Positions 44,600-53,569 are shown, numbered from the stretch's first letter. The stretch: 64,000 bases of DNA from Lachnoclostridium sp. (GCA_023667185.1 JAMPAP010000001.1:718053-782052); one strand, 5' to 3'. The notes: generated by a model not told the origin, from the sequence alone. Numbers and translations: made by a program.

Positions 44600-45109
44600 T
44601 TACTTAGTCTCTTTCAGTACACTGATTGCGGCTTCGTAGTTAGGCTCATTAGTGATTTCTTCTACGAGTTCGCAATAAATCACACGGCGGTTTTCGTCAA
44701 GCACGATCACGGCTCTTGCAAGCAGTCCGGCCAAAGGACCATCCACAAGCTGTACGCCATATTTCTGAGCGAACAGCGGCGAGCGGAAGGCTGATGCAGG
44801 GGTGACGTTCTTGATCCCTTCGAGGGTGCAGAATCGCGACATGGCAAAGGGTAAGTCCATCGATACGCATATCACGGCTGTATTGTCAAGGCCGGCGGCT
44901 TCTTCGTTGAACTTTCTTACACTACGGGCGCATACATCGGTGTCAAGGCTCGGGAAGATGTTGAGCACCACGCGCTTACCTGCGTAGTCATCACATTTTA
45001 CCTCATTGAGGTTCAGACCTGTCAGCTGAAAACATGGAGCGATTTCACCTACAATGGGGAGCGTGCCATAAGTATGGCAGGGCTGGCTTTGGAAATATAC
45101 TGTCTGCAT
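44600..45109 (-). CDS. tpx: Thiol peroxidase
   Basis: A 169-aa atypical 2-Cys peroxiredoxin that reduces hydrogen and organic peroxides with thioredoxin. The peroxidatic Cys is C60 in PSLDTDVCARSVR, the resolving Cys is C94 in MSRFCTLEG; these positions match E. coli Tpx (C61/C95). The N-terminus lacks an export signal, so it is cytosolic. The stop TAA is followed, after six bases, by the motif AGTGACGAT with an A-rich extension resembling the ends of the palindromic element at 58211. Confidence 0.96.
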   Translation of the reverse strand: MQTVYFQSQPCHTYGTLPIVGEIAPCFQLTGLNLNEVKCDDYAGKRVVLNIFPSLDTDVCARSVRKFNEEAAGLDNTAVICVSMDLPFAMSRFCTLEGIKNVTPASAFRSPLFAQKYGVQLVDGPLAGLLARAVIVLDENRRVIYCELVEEITNEPNYEAAISVLKETK

Positions 45110-45137
45110 AATTGAGGTTTTTATGTTGTTTAAGTTA

Positions 45138-46328
45138 TTAGTTTATCAGTGCCATATTCTGTAAAACATCTTCAGCCATATCTTTGTTGAGTCCGAGTAT
45201 AACTTTTTTTACAACCCCCGCCGTATCTGCCATTATGACAACAGGATACGACGCTGCTCCGCAGTCACGACCGAGCCCTGATGCACTTGTAACCATCATC
45301 TCTGCCGGCAGCAGCGATGGTATAACCTCCTCGATTTCGTCGCGATGATTGCCCGTGAAAGCCCAGATAACCACCGGCTGATAGGGGAGTTGTGCCACCC
45401 CTCTTCTTACTTCATCCACCACGTTGCGGCTGAACCCTGTCGAAGCATCAAGGATGGTTATAATTGCCGGAGCCTCAAAGCGCTGTCCCCGGCTGTAAGT
45501 GTATCTTGAGCCGTCGGTCATAGGCAGCGAGAAGGCCGGAAGCAGTGAGCCGGGGAGATTCTCGATGCGGAAATTACTCTGGCGGTATTTAGTGAATGCA
45601 TCAGGATAAGCGGCGATGAGGCGCTCCTCGGTTATTGCCTGACACTGACCCTGCGGCGCTGTATAGGTATAGTTGGCCAGAATGGTTTGCTCAGTAATCG
45701 AGCCGGGATTGCTCTCGGTGTCCACCCTCAGAGGCAAGAAGGTCACACAGTCGAAATAGTAAGTGCGCTCCATGGCGGTCATGTCGTTAATGGTGCGGGT
45801 AGCCACTACCCGAAACACCTCCCTACCGTCAAACGTGGTTTTCGCCGGGCTGCTATAAATATATGTGGAGTCATTGAGCGTCTGCTTGATTTCGAGTGCC
45901 ATAAACTGTGGAAGCAAGTCAGTAAACTGAGCCTGCGACTGTATGCCATCCATCCGCCCCTTCCCCATGAAGGGTATCGAGTCCCATTCAGCATGATATT
46001 CCTGCAGACGGCCGTCGCGATAACGATAATGATGACCATCATAATAGGCTGAAAATCCCTCGACTATCCCTGACGGCGTCGTGAGATCCCATTCTATAAG
46101 ATAATCGCAAGGCGAGTATTTGTCACTATCAGCGGCAGTGGCTTGGGCTTTGATGTCATATACCACGTCTACATCATTCTGCGGCAAAGTCACACTCAAC
46201 TTCACCTGCATATCGGCACACTGCACACCCTCAAGGGCATCGGCAATATCAGCAATCCCCTGAGCTATTGAGCCCAAGGGATTTAAAGCTGTTAACACCA
46301 TTAACAATCCAATCTTCCTTATCTTCAT
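45138..46328 (-). CDS. Exported LolA-like / thioredoxin-fold protein lacking the CXXC motif
   Basis: 396 aa from the ATG at 46328, chosen because it starts a good signal peptide (MKIRKIGLLMVLTALNPLGS then IAQ); the frame is open further upstream but overlaps the YitT gene. The first ~230 residues look like the outer-membrane-lipoprotein-carrier fold: IADIADALEGVQCADMQVKL, FSAYYDGHHYRYRDGRLQEY, FDGREVFRVVA, TYYFDCVTFLPLRVDTE. The C-terminal ~150 residues have thioredoxin-like strands (APAIITILDASTGFSRNVVD, QPVVIWAFTGN, ASYPVVIMADTAGVVKKVIL), but at the active-site position there is no C-x-x-C. It is therefore more likely a binding protein than an oxidoreductase. Monocistronic. Confidence 0.62.
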   Translation of the reverse strand: MKIRKIGLLMVLTALNPLGSIAQGIADIADALEGVQCADMQVKLSVTLPQNDVDVVYDIKAQATAADSDKYSPCDYLIEWDLTTPSGIVEGFSAYYDGHHYRYRDGRLQEYHAEWDSIPFMGKGRMDGIQSQAQFTDLLPQFMALEIKQTLNDSTYIYSSPAKTTFDGREVFRVVATRTINDMTAMERTYYFDCVTFLPLRVDTESNPGSITEQTILANYTYTAPQGQCQAITEERLIAAYPDAFTKYRQSNFRIENLPGSLLPAFSLPMTDGSRYTYSRGQRFEAPAIITILDASTGFSRNVVDEVRRGVAQLPYQPVVIWAFTGNHRDEIEEVIPSLLPAEMMVTSASGLGRDCGAASYPVVIMADTAGVVKKVILGLNKDMAEDVLQNMALIN

Positions 46329-46362
46329 AAATAAATAGTTGAACTCAAGTCTTGATGTACTA

Positions 46363-47313
46363 TTAACATTTAAGGGCGCCGGATTGTTCATCAGCCTCTT
46401 CCGAAACGAGCTGGCGTGACAGATCCTCATTCATCTTCAGTTTTATTTGGTCAAATCCCTGCCCATAGACGCCGTTGACATTGCCCTGAGTGATGAAGGC
46501 ATCGGGATCGATAGCCTTGATGATACGGAATATGGTGACTGACTCTATTTTGCGACATACCACAAGCAATATCTTCACATCATGCTTCGTGTACCAGCCC
46601 ATGCCGCTCAGTACAGTGCACCCGCGGTGAGCATGGTTGTTGATGGCAGTGGCGATACGCTCCCAGTGCTTTGAAAAGATAGTGAACTGGACCGCCTGGC
46701 GGTTAGTATTGATAATCATATCTATGATATACGTCATCAGGAAAAGCACCATAAAGCCATAGACCACTGACTGCAACTGATGGAATATCAGATAGCTTGA
46801 TGAGATTATCACGAAGTCGACATACAGCATCGTACGCCCGATAGTGACATTCGTGTGCTTTGACACCATCGCCGCTATGATATCCGTGCCACCCGTCGAC
46901 CCATTATGTGTAAAGATAAATCCCATACCGATACCCCCTATGATTGAGCCTATTACAATGTTGAGAATAGGCTGGTCAGGCATAAACGACTCAGTAAACA
47001 GTGGCGGGAATATCGACAGAAAAAATGTGATGCAAATTACTCCGAATATCGTCCGGAACACAAAATCATGCCCCACAAGCCGCCATGCCAATATCAGCAA
47101 TATAAAATTTATACCGAACTGAGCCGCACCGATTGCATAAGGCACTCCCGTCAGGAAGTAGATTATCGAGCCGATACCTGTCACACCTCCTACCACTACC
47201 TTCTCCGGCAGGATAAACGCCGAAAAACCAAAGGCATACATCATCGTGCCAAGCACGATCATCAAGTAGTCACGTACGTTCAGAAATAAGGTCTTGTATG
47301 AAATCTTGAGCAT
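46363..47313 (-). CDS. YitT-family membrane protein (DUF2179)
   Basis: 316 aa. Five or six hydrophobic segments (YLMIVLGTMMYAFGFSAFIL, VVVGGVTGIGSIIYFLTG, FGINFILLILAWRLVG and others) are followed by a soluble C-terminal DUF2179 domain (residues ~220-300: HRGCTVLSGMGWYTKHDVKI, VVCRKIESVTIFRIIKAIDP, FITQGNVNGVYGQGF). The GGVTGIG and HNGSTGGTDIIA signatures are diagnostic for YitT. Transport substrate unknown. Monocistronic, facing away from the C10 protease island. Confidence 0.92.
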   Translation of the reverse strand: MLKISYKTLFLNVRDYLMIVLGTMMYAFGFSAFILPEKVVVGGVTGIGSIIYFLTGVPYAIGAAQFGINFILLILAWRLVGHDFVFRTIFGVICITFFLSIFPPLFTESFMPDQPILNIVIGSIIGGIGMGFIFTHNGSTGGTDIIAAMVSKHTNVTIGRTMLYVDFVIISSSYLIFHQLQSVVYGFMVLFLMTYIIDMIINTNRQAVQFTIFSKHWERIATAINNHAHRGCTVLSGMGWYTKHDVKILLVVCRKIESVTIFRIIKAIDPDAFITQGNVNGVYGQGFDQIKLKMNEDLSRQLVSEEADEQSGALKC

Positions 47314-47383
47314 TTCCTAAAATTTTCCCCAAAATTACTACTCCCCCCGCACAACTCCAAATCTATCCCCGCTTTTTTGACGT

Positions 47384-47397
47384 TATTAGAATAATGT
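47384..47397. repeat. 14-bp motif TATTAGAATAATGT, copy 1
   Basis: Identical 14-mers occur at 50425-50438 and 50639-50652. The three copies bracket the C10 protease gene and its leader. Copy 3 lies just upstream of the -7 box of the Rpn gene. Confidence 0.6.
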
Positions 47398-47444
47398 ATA
47401 TAATAATGTGTCTATTGTGCATGTAAATTTTTTTTACTTACTTT

Positions 47445-47760
47445 GCGGTCTCAGACCGCATCGCAGAAGCCCGGTCAAGGGCAATGTGGGTGGGTCGGCA
47501 GACATAACGAAAAGCGTTTATCCGCGCTGATTCTTGACCATTTGAAATTCTCGCAAAATTTCTTTTCCTGTCAAGGATTGTGCAACGGTAGATGCCCGTG
47601 GATATGTAATATCAGGTTTTCGGCAGAGTGCCATGGGAAAGGTATAGCCGAACGCTATTGTTGCATATACAGCGTAGGGCTTCTTCAGTTGCCGTCCGAC
47701 AGGAAATGGGCAATGCGAGAAGCCTCAAATGGTAGGACGGTAACAGATACAGATTCCTAC
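47445..47760 (+). ncRNA. Candidate structured RNA or long leader upstream of the C10 protease
   Basis: About 370 bases without a convincing gene contain a run of well-formed stems in order: GCGGTCT/AGACCGC (47445-47459); ATTCTTGAC/GTCAAGGAT (47530-47538/47570-47578, with one wobble); CCCGTGG/CCATGGG (47595-47601/47631-47637); GGCTTCT/AGAAGCC (47678-47684/47718-47724) enclosing TTGCC/GGCAA and TCC/GGA; and GTAGGA/TCCTAC (47732-47737/47755-47760). The protease ATG follows at 47820. A 129-codon frame from a TTG at 47443 crosses all of it and overlaps the protease start; its translation is Cys/Arg-rich and unlike a folded protein. From memory, similar 'hypothetical proteins' (...SDRKWAMREASNGRTVTDTD...) recur in Bacteroidales, which would fit a conserved RNA that has been over-annotated. 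Identity unknown. Confidence 0.5.
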
Positions 47761-47819
47761 GCTTTTTCATACCTAACCATTATCGCCAACGAGAGGAAGA
47801 CCGAGGCTCCGCTAACACC

Positions 47820-50345
47820 ATGCGTCGTTTAATCTCTTTTCTGCTGATCTTCACGACATTCGCGGCGAATGCCCGCCAAGTAACACCCGAAGAGGCTCAA
47901 TTTATCGCATCCGAGTTCTTCAACTCCGGCTCAAACTCAAAGGTCAAGAGAGTACCTCGCCGAGCAGTTCAAGACTCTCGCTCTGCTGAAAATCAATCAG
48001 AGCCACAACCCTACTACATCTTTAACGCCGATGACAACGCTGGCTTCGTAATTATCTCTGGTGATACACGAGCCAAGAAAATCCTCGGCTATTCCGACAA
48101 TGGTTATTTCGATTACAATAACTTGCCACCGCAACTATCCTTTCTGTTAAATGAGTATGAGAAACAGATTGCTTCAATCTCATCAGATACAACAAACGAT
48201 ACATTTCGGCAAAAAAATGACGACCCCTCAGCCGGAGGCCTTATTCTAAATACTCCAAATTGGGGACAAGGCCATCCATATAACACAAAATGTCCTAAAA
48301 TTGACGAAGTATGTACTTTAACAGGATGCACAGCTACCGCTATGGCAATAGCTATGAAATATCATAATTGGCCTCCGGCAAGTTTTGGTACTTGGCACTG
48401 GGGGGCAGATTTGATTCAGGTGGATTATGACTTTAATACAACTTTCGACTGGGATAATATGCTTTATGAATATTCCGGAAGAGAGTCTGAATCACAGATT
48501 GATGCGGTTGCAGCGTTAATGTCTGATGCCGGAATAAGTGTAGATACAAATTATGGTTTGTATGAGTCAGGTGCCTATGGAACAATGTTTTGTGTTTCTG
48601 CTTTGCAAAATATCTTTCGCTATCATCCGATGTGTAGACAACTCGAGTGGTATATGACAATCAAAGGAGAAAATTACCTGCCCTATTATACTTATGACGA
48701 ATGGACAGGAATGATTCGTAATGAAATAGATTCAAACCGCCCTATAATTTACTCAGCAGACAACAATGAGACATTTCAAGGGCATATGTTTGTTTGCGAT
48801 GGATATGATATGAATGAGATGTTTCATTTCAATTTTGGATGGAACGGAATTGGGAACGGATATTATGCATTGACTGCCATATTGCCTGATGATAATAATG
48901 TTTCATCATACCCAAATAGCCATAGGATGATTATCGGTTTTCAACCCGAAGAATCCGAATCGGAAATACCCTCAATGGTCTATATCAGCTCAAACGCAGC
49001 TGATGCCGGATTAAAAATTTACGTCGATGAAGTAAAACAGAATGTCCCGTTTGAAATTTTTTTGAAAAACCTTTCTTATAGATGTAGGAATGCAAATGAT
49101 TACGAAATTGGTTGCGCACTAACTACAAGTAATGGAAATATATTACAGGTTGTTAGGCAGGAGGATTTTTATAATGCCGTTTTCACGGTGCCTATTATGT
49201 CTGATTACATACTTAAAGCTGTCTGTAGATCAAAATTTGATCCAGATGCACAGTGGGTGGTTGTACCCGGATGGGGTGGTAATAATCAATGTTCAGTCTT
49301 AAATCCCAATGCCAAGTGTTCGATCAATCTAAAAACTAACAATAATTCGATTACTGTTAGAGATGGAAGCAATTTTTATACTTATGATAAGGACACAAGC
49401 ATAAATACTTGCATTGGAAAAGAATATACAATTTATTTGCGAGCAGACCGTGCAGATGCGAATTACCACTTATTCTTAGATGACCAGAAAATAGGTCAAT
49501 CATATGTTTACGAAGATGGTATTACCAATCCATTGATGGGTTACTTTATAAAATGCGAAATTATCGCGGACAATTACTCCGAACATGTAATTGAGGCAAT
49601 TGCCGTTTCTCATAGTAGTCTGACTAGCGAAATGGTGAATTGTTCTGAAAGTGGTACATTGCAAAAATTGTTACAAGATAAAGACCTGTCTAAAATAGGA
49701 ACGTTGCAAATGACGGGTAAAATCAATCAGATAGACTTTAATTTTGCACTATGTAATATGCCTAACTTATATAAATTTGATGCCAGTATGGCGACTTTGG
49801 ATAAAGACGGAATGATTTTTGACTTTGGCTTCGACGAGTTGAGTCGAATGAATAACAATGATTACAAAAATAGTGTTTTACAAACTATGGGGATTCCTTT
49901 TGGTTTGGAATTTGTCGGATTTCAATCTTTCGGTAATGCCACGCATTTAATGGAGGTGATTATCCCATATACAGTTACCAAAATTGCTCATTCAGCTTTT
50001 TGTAATGATTACAAATTATTAGAATGGCATTGTTTAAGCATCGAACCACCCATTGTTGTTGATGGGAACAATGAGTGTGAATCCTTCGATGGTACAAACT
50101 ATTGGGACGCAACATTATTTGTACCAAGTGGCTCGCGTGATAAATATTTGACTACGGCGCCATGGAAAAATTTCAAAGAAATTAAAGAATACGGATCATC
50201 CGGAATTAATGAGATTTCTGTTAATTCGGAAAGAGAGGTCGTCAATATATATGATATAAATGGAATTCCAAATAATAAGATGTCTAAAGGCATTAATATT
50301 ATTATATATAATGACGGAAGCTCACAGAAACTGTTAATTAAATAA
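47820..50345 (+). CDS. Secreted C10-family cysteine protease with BspA-like region and sorting tail
   Basis: 841 aa. A signal peptide (1-19, AANARQ) precedes a propeptide of the Spi/inhibitor type (AQFIASEFF, YYIFNADDNAGFVIISGDTR). The streptopain-like peptidase (about 140-375) has nucleophile Cys170 in TGCTATAMAIAMKYHNWP and base His322 in GHMFVCDGYD, followed by FHFNFGWNGIGNGYY. The middle ~250 residues are beta-rich modules. About 690-790 is a short leucine-rich BspA-like region (GNATHLMEVIIPYTVTKIAH, ATLFVPSGSRDKYLTTAPWK). The last ~50 residues (REVVNIYDINGIPNNKM) resemble a type A sorting domain for the type IX system. Clearly AT-richer than its neighbours and bracketed by 14-bp repeats, suggesting acquisition. 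It would be secreted to degrade host or dietary protein. Confidence 0.9.
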   Translation: MRRLISFLLIFTTFAANARQVTPEEAQFIASEFFNSGSNSKVKRVPRRAVQDSRSAENQSEPQPYYIFNADDNAGFVIISGDTRAKKILGYSDNGYFDYNNLPPQLSFLLNEYEKQIASISSDTTNDTFRQKNDDPSAGGLILNTPNWGQGHPYNTKCPKIDEVCTLTGCTATAMAIAMKYHNWPPASFGTWHWGADLIQVDYDFNTTFDWDNMLYEYSGRESESQIDAVAALMSDAGISVDTNYGLYESGAYGTMFCVSALQNIFRYHPMCRQLEWYMTIKGENYLPYYTYDEWTGMIRNEIDSNRPIIYSADNNETFQGHMFVCDGYDMNEMFHFNFGWNGIGNGYYALTAILPDDNNVSSYPNSHRMIIGFQPEESESEIPSMVYISSNAADAGLKIYVDEVKQNVPFEIFLKNLSYRCRNANDYEIGCALTTSNGNILQVVRQEDFYNAVFTVPIMSDYILKAVCRSKFDPDAQWVVVPGWGGNNQCSVLNPNAKCSINLKTNNNSITVRDGSNFYTYDKDTSINTCIGKEYTIYLRADRADANYHLFLDDQKIGQSYVYEDGITNPLMGYFIKCEIIADNYSEHVIEAIAVSHSSLTSEMVNCSESGTLQKLLQDKDLSKIGTLQMTGKINQIDFNFALCNMPNLYKFDASMATLDKDGMIFDFGFDELSRMNNNDYKNSVLQTMGIPFGLEFVGFQSFGNATHLMEVIIPYTVTKIAHSAFCNDYKLLEWHCLSIEPPIVVDGNNECESFDGTNYWDATLFVPSGSRDKYLTTAPWKNFKEIKEYGSSGINEISVNSEREVVNIYDINGIPNNKMSKGINIIIYNDGSSQKLLIK

Positions 50346-50370
50346 ACAATGTTCTATACATAATGATTCT

Positions 50371-50402
50371 AATCCCTCTCGAACATACATCCGAGGGGGA
50401 TT
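50371..50402 (+). terminator. Terminator of the C10 protease gene
   Basis: AATCCCTCTCG pairs with CGAGGGGGATT (one T-G wobble) around a 10-base loop, 25 bases after the stop, followed by CATTTATAAT. Confidence 0.75.
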
Positions 50403-50424
50403 CATTTATAATCAATTTTAACTT

Positions 50425-50438
50425 TATTAGAATAATGT
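50425..50438. repeat. 14-bp motif TATTAGAATAATGT, copy 2
   Basis: Identical to 47384-47397 and in the same orientation, 23 bases after the protease terminator. Confidence 0.6.
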
Positions 50439-50638
50439 GATATAATTCTTTTGCCATTATATGATAATAAAAAAAACTCAAGGGTGGGCGTGACCATTAT
50501 CAAGTGTTAGTGCTTTCGCACTATCAGCCACGCTGAGCCATGAGCGTAATCGTATTTACAAAGATAATAAAAATTTCTATTTTGCAAAATTAAAACGCAA
50601 TTCTAACTGAAAAAGTTTTCAAGATGACTGCATGACTG

Positions 50639-50652
50639 TATTAGAATAATGT
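50639..50652. repeat. 14-bp motif TATTAGAATAATGT, copy 3
   Basis: Identical to copies 1 and 2. It ends one base before the -7 element of the Rpn gene, where it could act as a regulatory site or an insertion scar. Confidence 0.6.
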
Positions 50653-50682
50653 GTATATTTGCGTAATTAAATCGTCTTGAAT

Positions 50683-51588
50683 ATGTGCACTGAAAGATAT
50701 GTCAATCCGTTTACTGATTTTGGCTTCAAGCTGCTGTTTGGAACCCCGGCCCACAAGGAATTTCTGATCGAATTCCTTAACTCGATACTCTACTGCGAGC
50801 CTCCGATCGTCGATATTTCGTATAACAATACCGAGGTATTCGGCAAAACACCGGATGACCGCAAGGCAGTCTACGACCTGTATTGCGAAACCTCTGACGG
50901 ATCGCATATCATAGTGGAGATGCAGAATGCTTATCAACGATATTTCATGGATCGCACCATATATTATTCGTCATTTCCGATGCAGGCAGCGGCAAAACGA
51001 GGTGAGTGGGACTATCAGTTGCCCCGCATCTACACCATAGCATTCCTGAACTTTAAGATGGATGACTATATAGGAGACCCTGAATATAAGCACGTTGTTC
51101 AACTCACCGATGTCAATACCCATAAAATCTTCTTCGACAAGTTGACCTATGTATATCTTGAGATGCCGAAGTTCAGCAAGGAAGTGGATGACCTTAAAGG
51201 GTATGCTGATTGCTGGCTGTATGTCATTAAGAATCTGGCACTTCTGGATGAAAAACCAGCGGCGTTACGAGACAAGATATTCGAAAAATTCTTTCATGAA
51301 GCAGAGATTGCCCGCTTCTCGGCTGAGGATCGTATGGCCTACGAGACCTCGCTGAAAATAATGCGTGACTACAACAACACCGTAAAATCAGCCGAGGAAA
51401 AAGGTATAATCAAAGGCCGCGCCGAGGGTCGCGCTGAAGGTCGCGCCGAAGGTCGCGCCGAAGGACTCGCCGAAGGCGAAAAAAAGAAGGCCTTTGAGAT
51501 AGCTCGCAAAATGAAGCAGAGAGGCTTTTCCACCAAAGAAATAGCAGAGGATACCGGACTATCAGAAACCGATATCACCCAACTTTAG
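50683..51588 (+). CDS. Rpn-family recombination-promoting nuclease / PD-(D/E)XK transposase-like protein
   Basis: 301 aa from the ATG at 50683; a TTG two codons upstream is less likely. The N-terminus is diagnostic (RYVNPFTDFGFKLLFGTPAH then KEFLIEFLNSIL). The nuclease core has DDRKAVYDLYCETSDGSHII then VEMQNA, giving the D...E-x-Q pattern of the PD-(D/E)xK fold. The C-terminus has a variable-number G-R-A-E repeat and a small helix-turn-helix-like end (KKAFEIARKMKQRGFSTKEI). Rpn proteins nick DNA and raise recombination; recent work on relatives suggests phage-defence roles for the small forms. The stop TAG runs directly into TGACGAT, part of the dispersed motif. Confidence 0.93.
   Translation: MCTERYVNPFTDFGFKLLFGTPAHKEFLIEFLNSILYCEPPIVDISYNNTEVFGKTPDDRKAVYDLYCETSDGSHIIVEMQNAYQRYFMDRTIYYSSFPMQAAAKRGEWDYQLPRIYTIAFLNFKMDDYIGDPEYKHVVQLTDVNTHKIFFDKLTYVYLEMPKFSKEVDDLKGYADCWLYVIKNLALLDEKPAALRDKIFEKFFHEAEIARFSAEDRMAYETSLKIMRDYNNTVKSAEEKGIIKGRAEGRAEGRAEGRAEGLAEGEKKKAFEIARKMKQRGFSTKEIAEDTGLSETDITQL
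51415..51474 (+). repeat. Five tandem 12-bp units inside the Rpn gene
   Basis: Consecutive near-identical dodecamers (GGTCGCGCCGAA type) encode G-R-A-E four times and G-L-A-E once, with half a unit (G-E) after. The unit length keeps the frame, so slippage changes the protein length without breaking it. Confidence 0.85.
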
Positions 51589-51679
51589 TGACGATCCATA
51601 AATAATATAAAAGTTCAGAAGATATTTTTTTTAATGCTTACTAATCAGTAAACTACAATCGGTATGTAAGTATAATATG

Positions 51680-51709
51680 AAGGCACGCACCTGATGAAGG
51701 GCGTGCCTT
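51680..51709. terminator. Bidirectional terminator between the Rpn gene and purT
   Basis: AAGGCACGC and GCGTGCCTT form a 9-bp perfect stem with a 12-base loop. Plus-strand transcripts meet TTGATG, minus-strand ones TCATATTATAC. It serves converging genes. Confidence 0.65.
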
Positions 51710-51732
51710 TGATGACAGGGTAGGAGGGGAGG

Positions 51733-52917
51733 TTATTTTACGGTGACGTTGAGCTTGTTGTAGGCTCGTTCGGCTTTGGCGCGGGCTTCGTCGACGGTGT
51801 CGGCAGTGGCGAGGATTACGCCCATACGGCGGTGGCCTCGGATTTCGGGTTTGCCGAAGATGCGCATCTGTACGCCTTCCTCTTCGAGGACCTTGTCGAG
51901 GTTGTCCATTACGATGCAGTCAGTATCGCCTTCGACTACCACGGCACGTGAGGCCGATGGGCCATAGAAGCGGATTGACGGCACGGGGAGGCCGAGGAGT
52001 GCGCGGGCGTGGAGGGCAAATTCGCTGAGATCCTGGGAGATCATGGTCACCATGCCGGTGTCGTGGGGGCGGGGTGATACTTCGCTGAATATCACCTGAT
52101 CGCCTTTGACGAAGAGCTCGACGCCGAAGATGCCGTAGCCACCGAGAGCTTCGGTGATGGCAGCGGCGATGTGGCGTGCGCTTTCGAGGGCTTCGGCCGA
52201 CATTGGCTGGGGCTGCCATGAATAGCGGTAGTCGCCATCGATCTGGATATGGCCGATAGGTTCGCAGAAAGTAGTGCCTGATACGGATCTTACGGTGAGG
52301 AGTGTGATCTCGTAATCGAAATCCACGAATCCCTCTACGATGACGCGGCCAGCGCCGGCGCGACCACCCTCCTGGGCGATGGTCCATGCGCGATCGATAT
52401 CCTGGGGAGTCTTGATGACGCTTTGGCCGTGGCCGCTTGAGCTCATTACGGGCTTAACCACGCAAGGGATACCCACTTCATTTACAGCCTTGTCAAACTC
52501 TTCGCGGGTGGATGCGAAGCGATAAGGAGAGGTGGTCAATCCGAGCTTCTCGGCAGCCAGACGGCGGATGCCTTCGCGGTTCATTGTAAGGAAAGCCGCT
52601 GAGGCAGTGGGAGTAACGTTGAATCCCTCTTTTTCGAGCTCGACGAGGGTGGGAGTGGCGATAGCCTCGATTTCGGGGATAATATGCGAGGGGCGCTCCT
52701 GATGGAGAATCTCCTTCATGCGGGTGCCGTCAAGCATATTGAAGACGTAGCGGCGGTCAGCCACCTGCATGGCCGGAGCGTTGTCATATTTATCACAGGC
52801 AACTACCTCAACGCCCATACGCTGAAGTTCGATAGCCACTTCCTTTCCGAGCTCACCGCTGCCGAGCAGCACGGCCTTGCGGCCTTCGGGAGTCATTTTA
52901 GATCCGATCTTTGACAT
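51733..52917 (-). CDS. purT: Formate-dependent phosphoribosylglycinamide formyltransferase
   Basis: 394 aa. ATP-grasp enzyme that formylates GAR with free formate and ATP, the folate-independent third step of purine synthesis. The N-terminal domain opens [20 protein letters not shown] and has [13 protein letters not shown]. The central ATP-grasp part has [17 protein letters not shown] (about residues 153-169) and [16 protein letters not shown]. Catalytic metal ligands fall in [20 protein letters not shown] then VSPRPHDTG. Full length (E. coli 392). Use of formate fits a fermentative anaerobe. The AGTGACGAT motif lies about 25 bp upstream, between purT and the rpsP terminator. Confidence 0.97.
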   Translation of the reverse strand: MSKIGSKMTPEGRKAVLLGSGELGKEVAIELQRMGVEVVACDKYDNAPAMQVADRRYVFNMLDGTRMKEILHQERPSHIIPEIEAIATPTLVELEKEGFNVTPTASAAFLTMNREGIRRLAAEKLGLTTSPYRFASTREEFDKAVNEVGIPCVVKPVMSSSGHGQSVIKTPQDIDRAWTIAQEGGRAGAGRVIVEGFVDFDYEITLLTVRSVSGTTFCEPIGHIQIDGDYRYSWQPQPMSAEALESARHIAAAITEALGGYGIFGVELFVKGDQVIFSEVSPRPHDTGMVTMISQDLSEFALHARALLGLPVPSIRFYGPSASRAVVVEGDTDCIVMDNLDKVLEEEGVQMRIFGKPEIRGHRRMGVILATADTVDEARAKAERAYNKLNVTVK

Positions 52918-52941
52918 ATAATATATAATGTGTAGAATTTA

Positions 52942-52950
52942 ATCGTCACT
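52942..52950 (-). repeat. AGTGACGAT motif upstream of purT
   Basis: On the minus strand the sequence reads TTTAAGTGACGATTAAATT, the fullest single copy of the motif. It lies 25 bases before the purT ATG and 11 bases after the rpsP terminator stem. Confidence 0.6.
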
Positions 52951-52960
52951 TAAAGCAAAC

Positions 52961-53003
52961 AAGGACATATCCCGCTCATTATGAAGTGAGGAAATACGTC
53001 CTT
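52961..53003 (-). terminator. Terminator after rpsP
   Basis: On the minus strand AAGGACGTATTTC pairs with the reverse-complementary GGGATATGTCCTT (imperfect at two positions) with further internal pairing, followed by GTTTGCTTT. Confidence 0.65.
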
Positions 53004-53029
53004 GGTAGAGATTTAGAAGATAGTCCCGA

Positions 53030-53569
53030 TTATTCGGCAGGAGCTTCTTCAGCGGCGGGAGCTTCTTCAGCGGCAGCGGCGGCAGCAGCTTCTGCAGCAG
53101 CGGCAGCGAGTTCAGCTTTTTTCTTAGCCACTTCTTCAGCCTTAGCCTGATTCTTAGCTTTTTCAGCCTCGAGACGGTTTTTGGCATCGAGCTCTTTCTT
53201 GTCGGCCATAGAAGCGCGGAGCTTATCAACGCTCTGTTGCTTAGCGGCTTTCCAAGCATCAAAGCGACGCTTAGCCTCAGCTTCGTCAAAAGCGCCCTTC
53301 TTCACGCCACCCTGAAGATGTTTCATCAGGAGAACGCCCTCGTTAGAGAGGATAGTGCGGACGGTGTCAGTGGGCTGAGCGCCAACGTTAAGCCAATACA
53401 AAGCACGGTCGAAGTCTAAAGTTACTGTAGCAGGATTAGTGTTCGGATTATAAGAACCTATCCTTTCAATAAATTTACCATCACGTGGTGCCCTGCTATC
53501 GGCGATTACAATAGGATAGAACGCATAGTTTTTGCGACCATGACGTTGCAGTCTGATTTTTGTTGCCAT
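53030..53569 (-). CDS. rpsP: 30S ribosomal protein S16 with Ala/Glu-rich tail
   Basis: 179 aa. Residues 1-~85 are the S16 core ([20 protein letters not shown] then [40 protein letters not shown]). The rest is a charged coiled-coil-like segment (~95-150) and a low-complexity Ala/Glu/Pro tail, about twice the E. coli length (82 aa). Such tails are usual for the Bacteroidetes S16, so this is lineage-typical. The neighbours are not the usual rimM/trmD/rplS operon; it stands alone with its own terminator. Confidence 0.97.
   Translation of the reverse strand: MATKIRLQRHGRKNYAFYPIVIADSRAPRDGKFIERIGSYNPNTNPATVTLDFDRALYWLNVGAQPTDTVRTILSNEGVLLMKHLQGGVKKGAFDEAEAKRRFDAWKAAKQQSVDKLRASMADKKELDAKNRLEAEKAKNQAKAEEVAKKKAELAAAAAEAAAAAAAEEAPAAEEAPAE

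Larger units (their letters stand above)
50403..50682. other. Intergenic stretch with 14-bp motif copies and a compound hairpin
   Basis: No gene is seen. It holds motif copies 2 and 3 (50425-50438, 50639-50652) and a compound hairpin: outer GCGTG/CACGC (50488-50492/50529-50533), inner AGTGC-TTTC-GCACT (50509-50522). TATATTTG at 50654-50661 is a fair -7 element for the Rpn gene, without a -33 partner. Confidence 0.5.

Noticed and set aside
47443..47832. A 129-codon frame from TTG overlapping the C10 protease start
   Set aside because: Cys/Arg-rich reading across several strong stems and overlapping the protease ATG. Kept as RNA candidate, though a conserved small protein cannot be fully excluded.
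47384..50652. Island boundaries as a prophage or integrative element
   Set aside because: No integrase, phage or conjugation genes between the 14-mers; only leader, protease and terminator are present.
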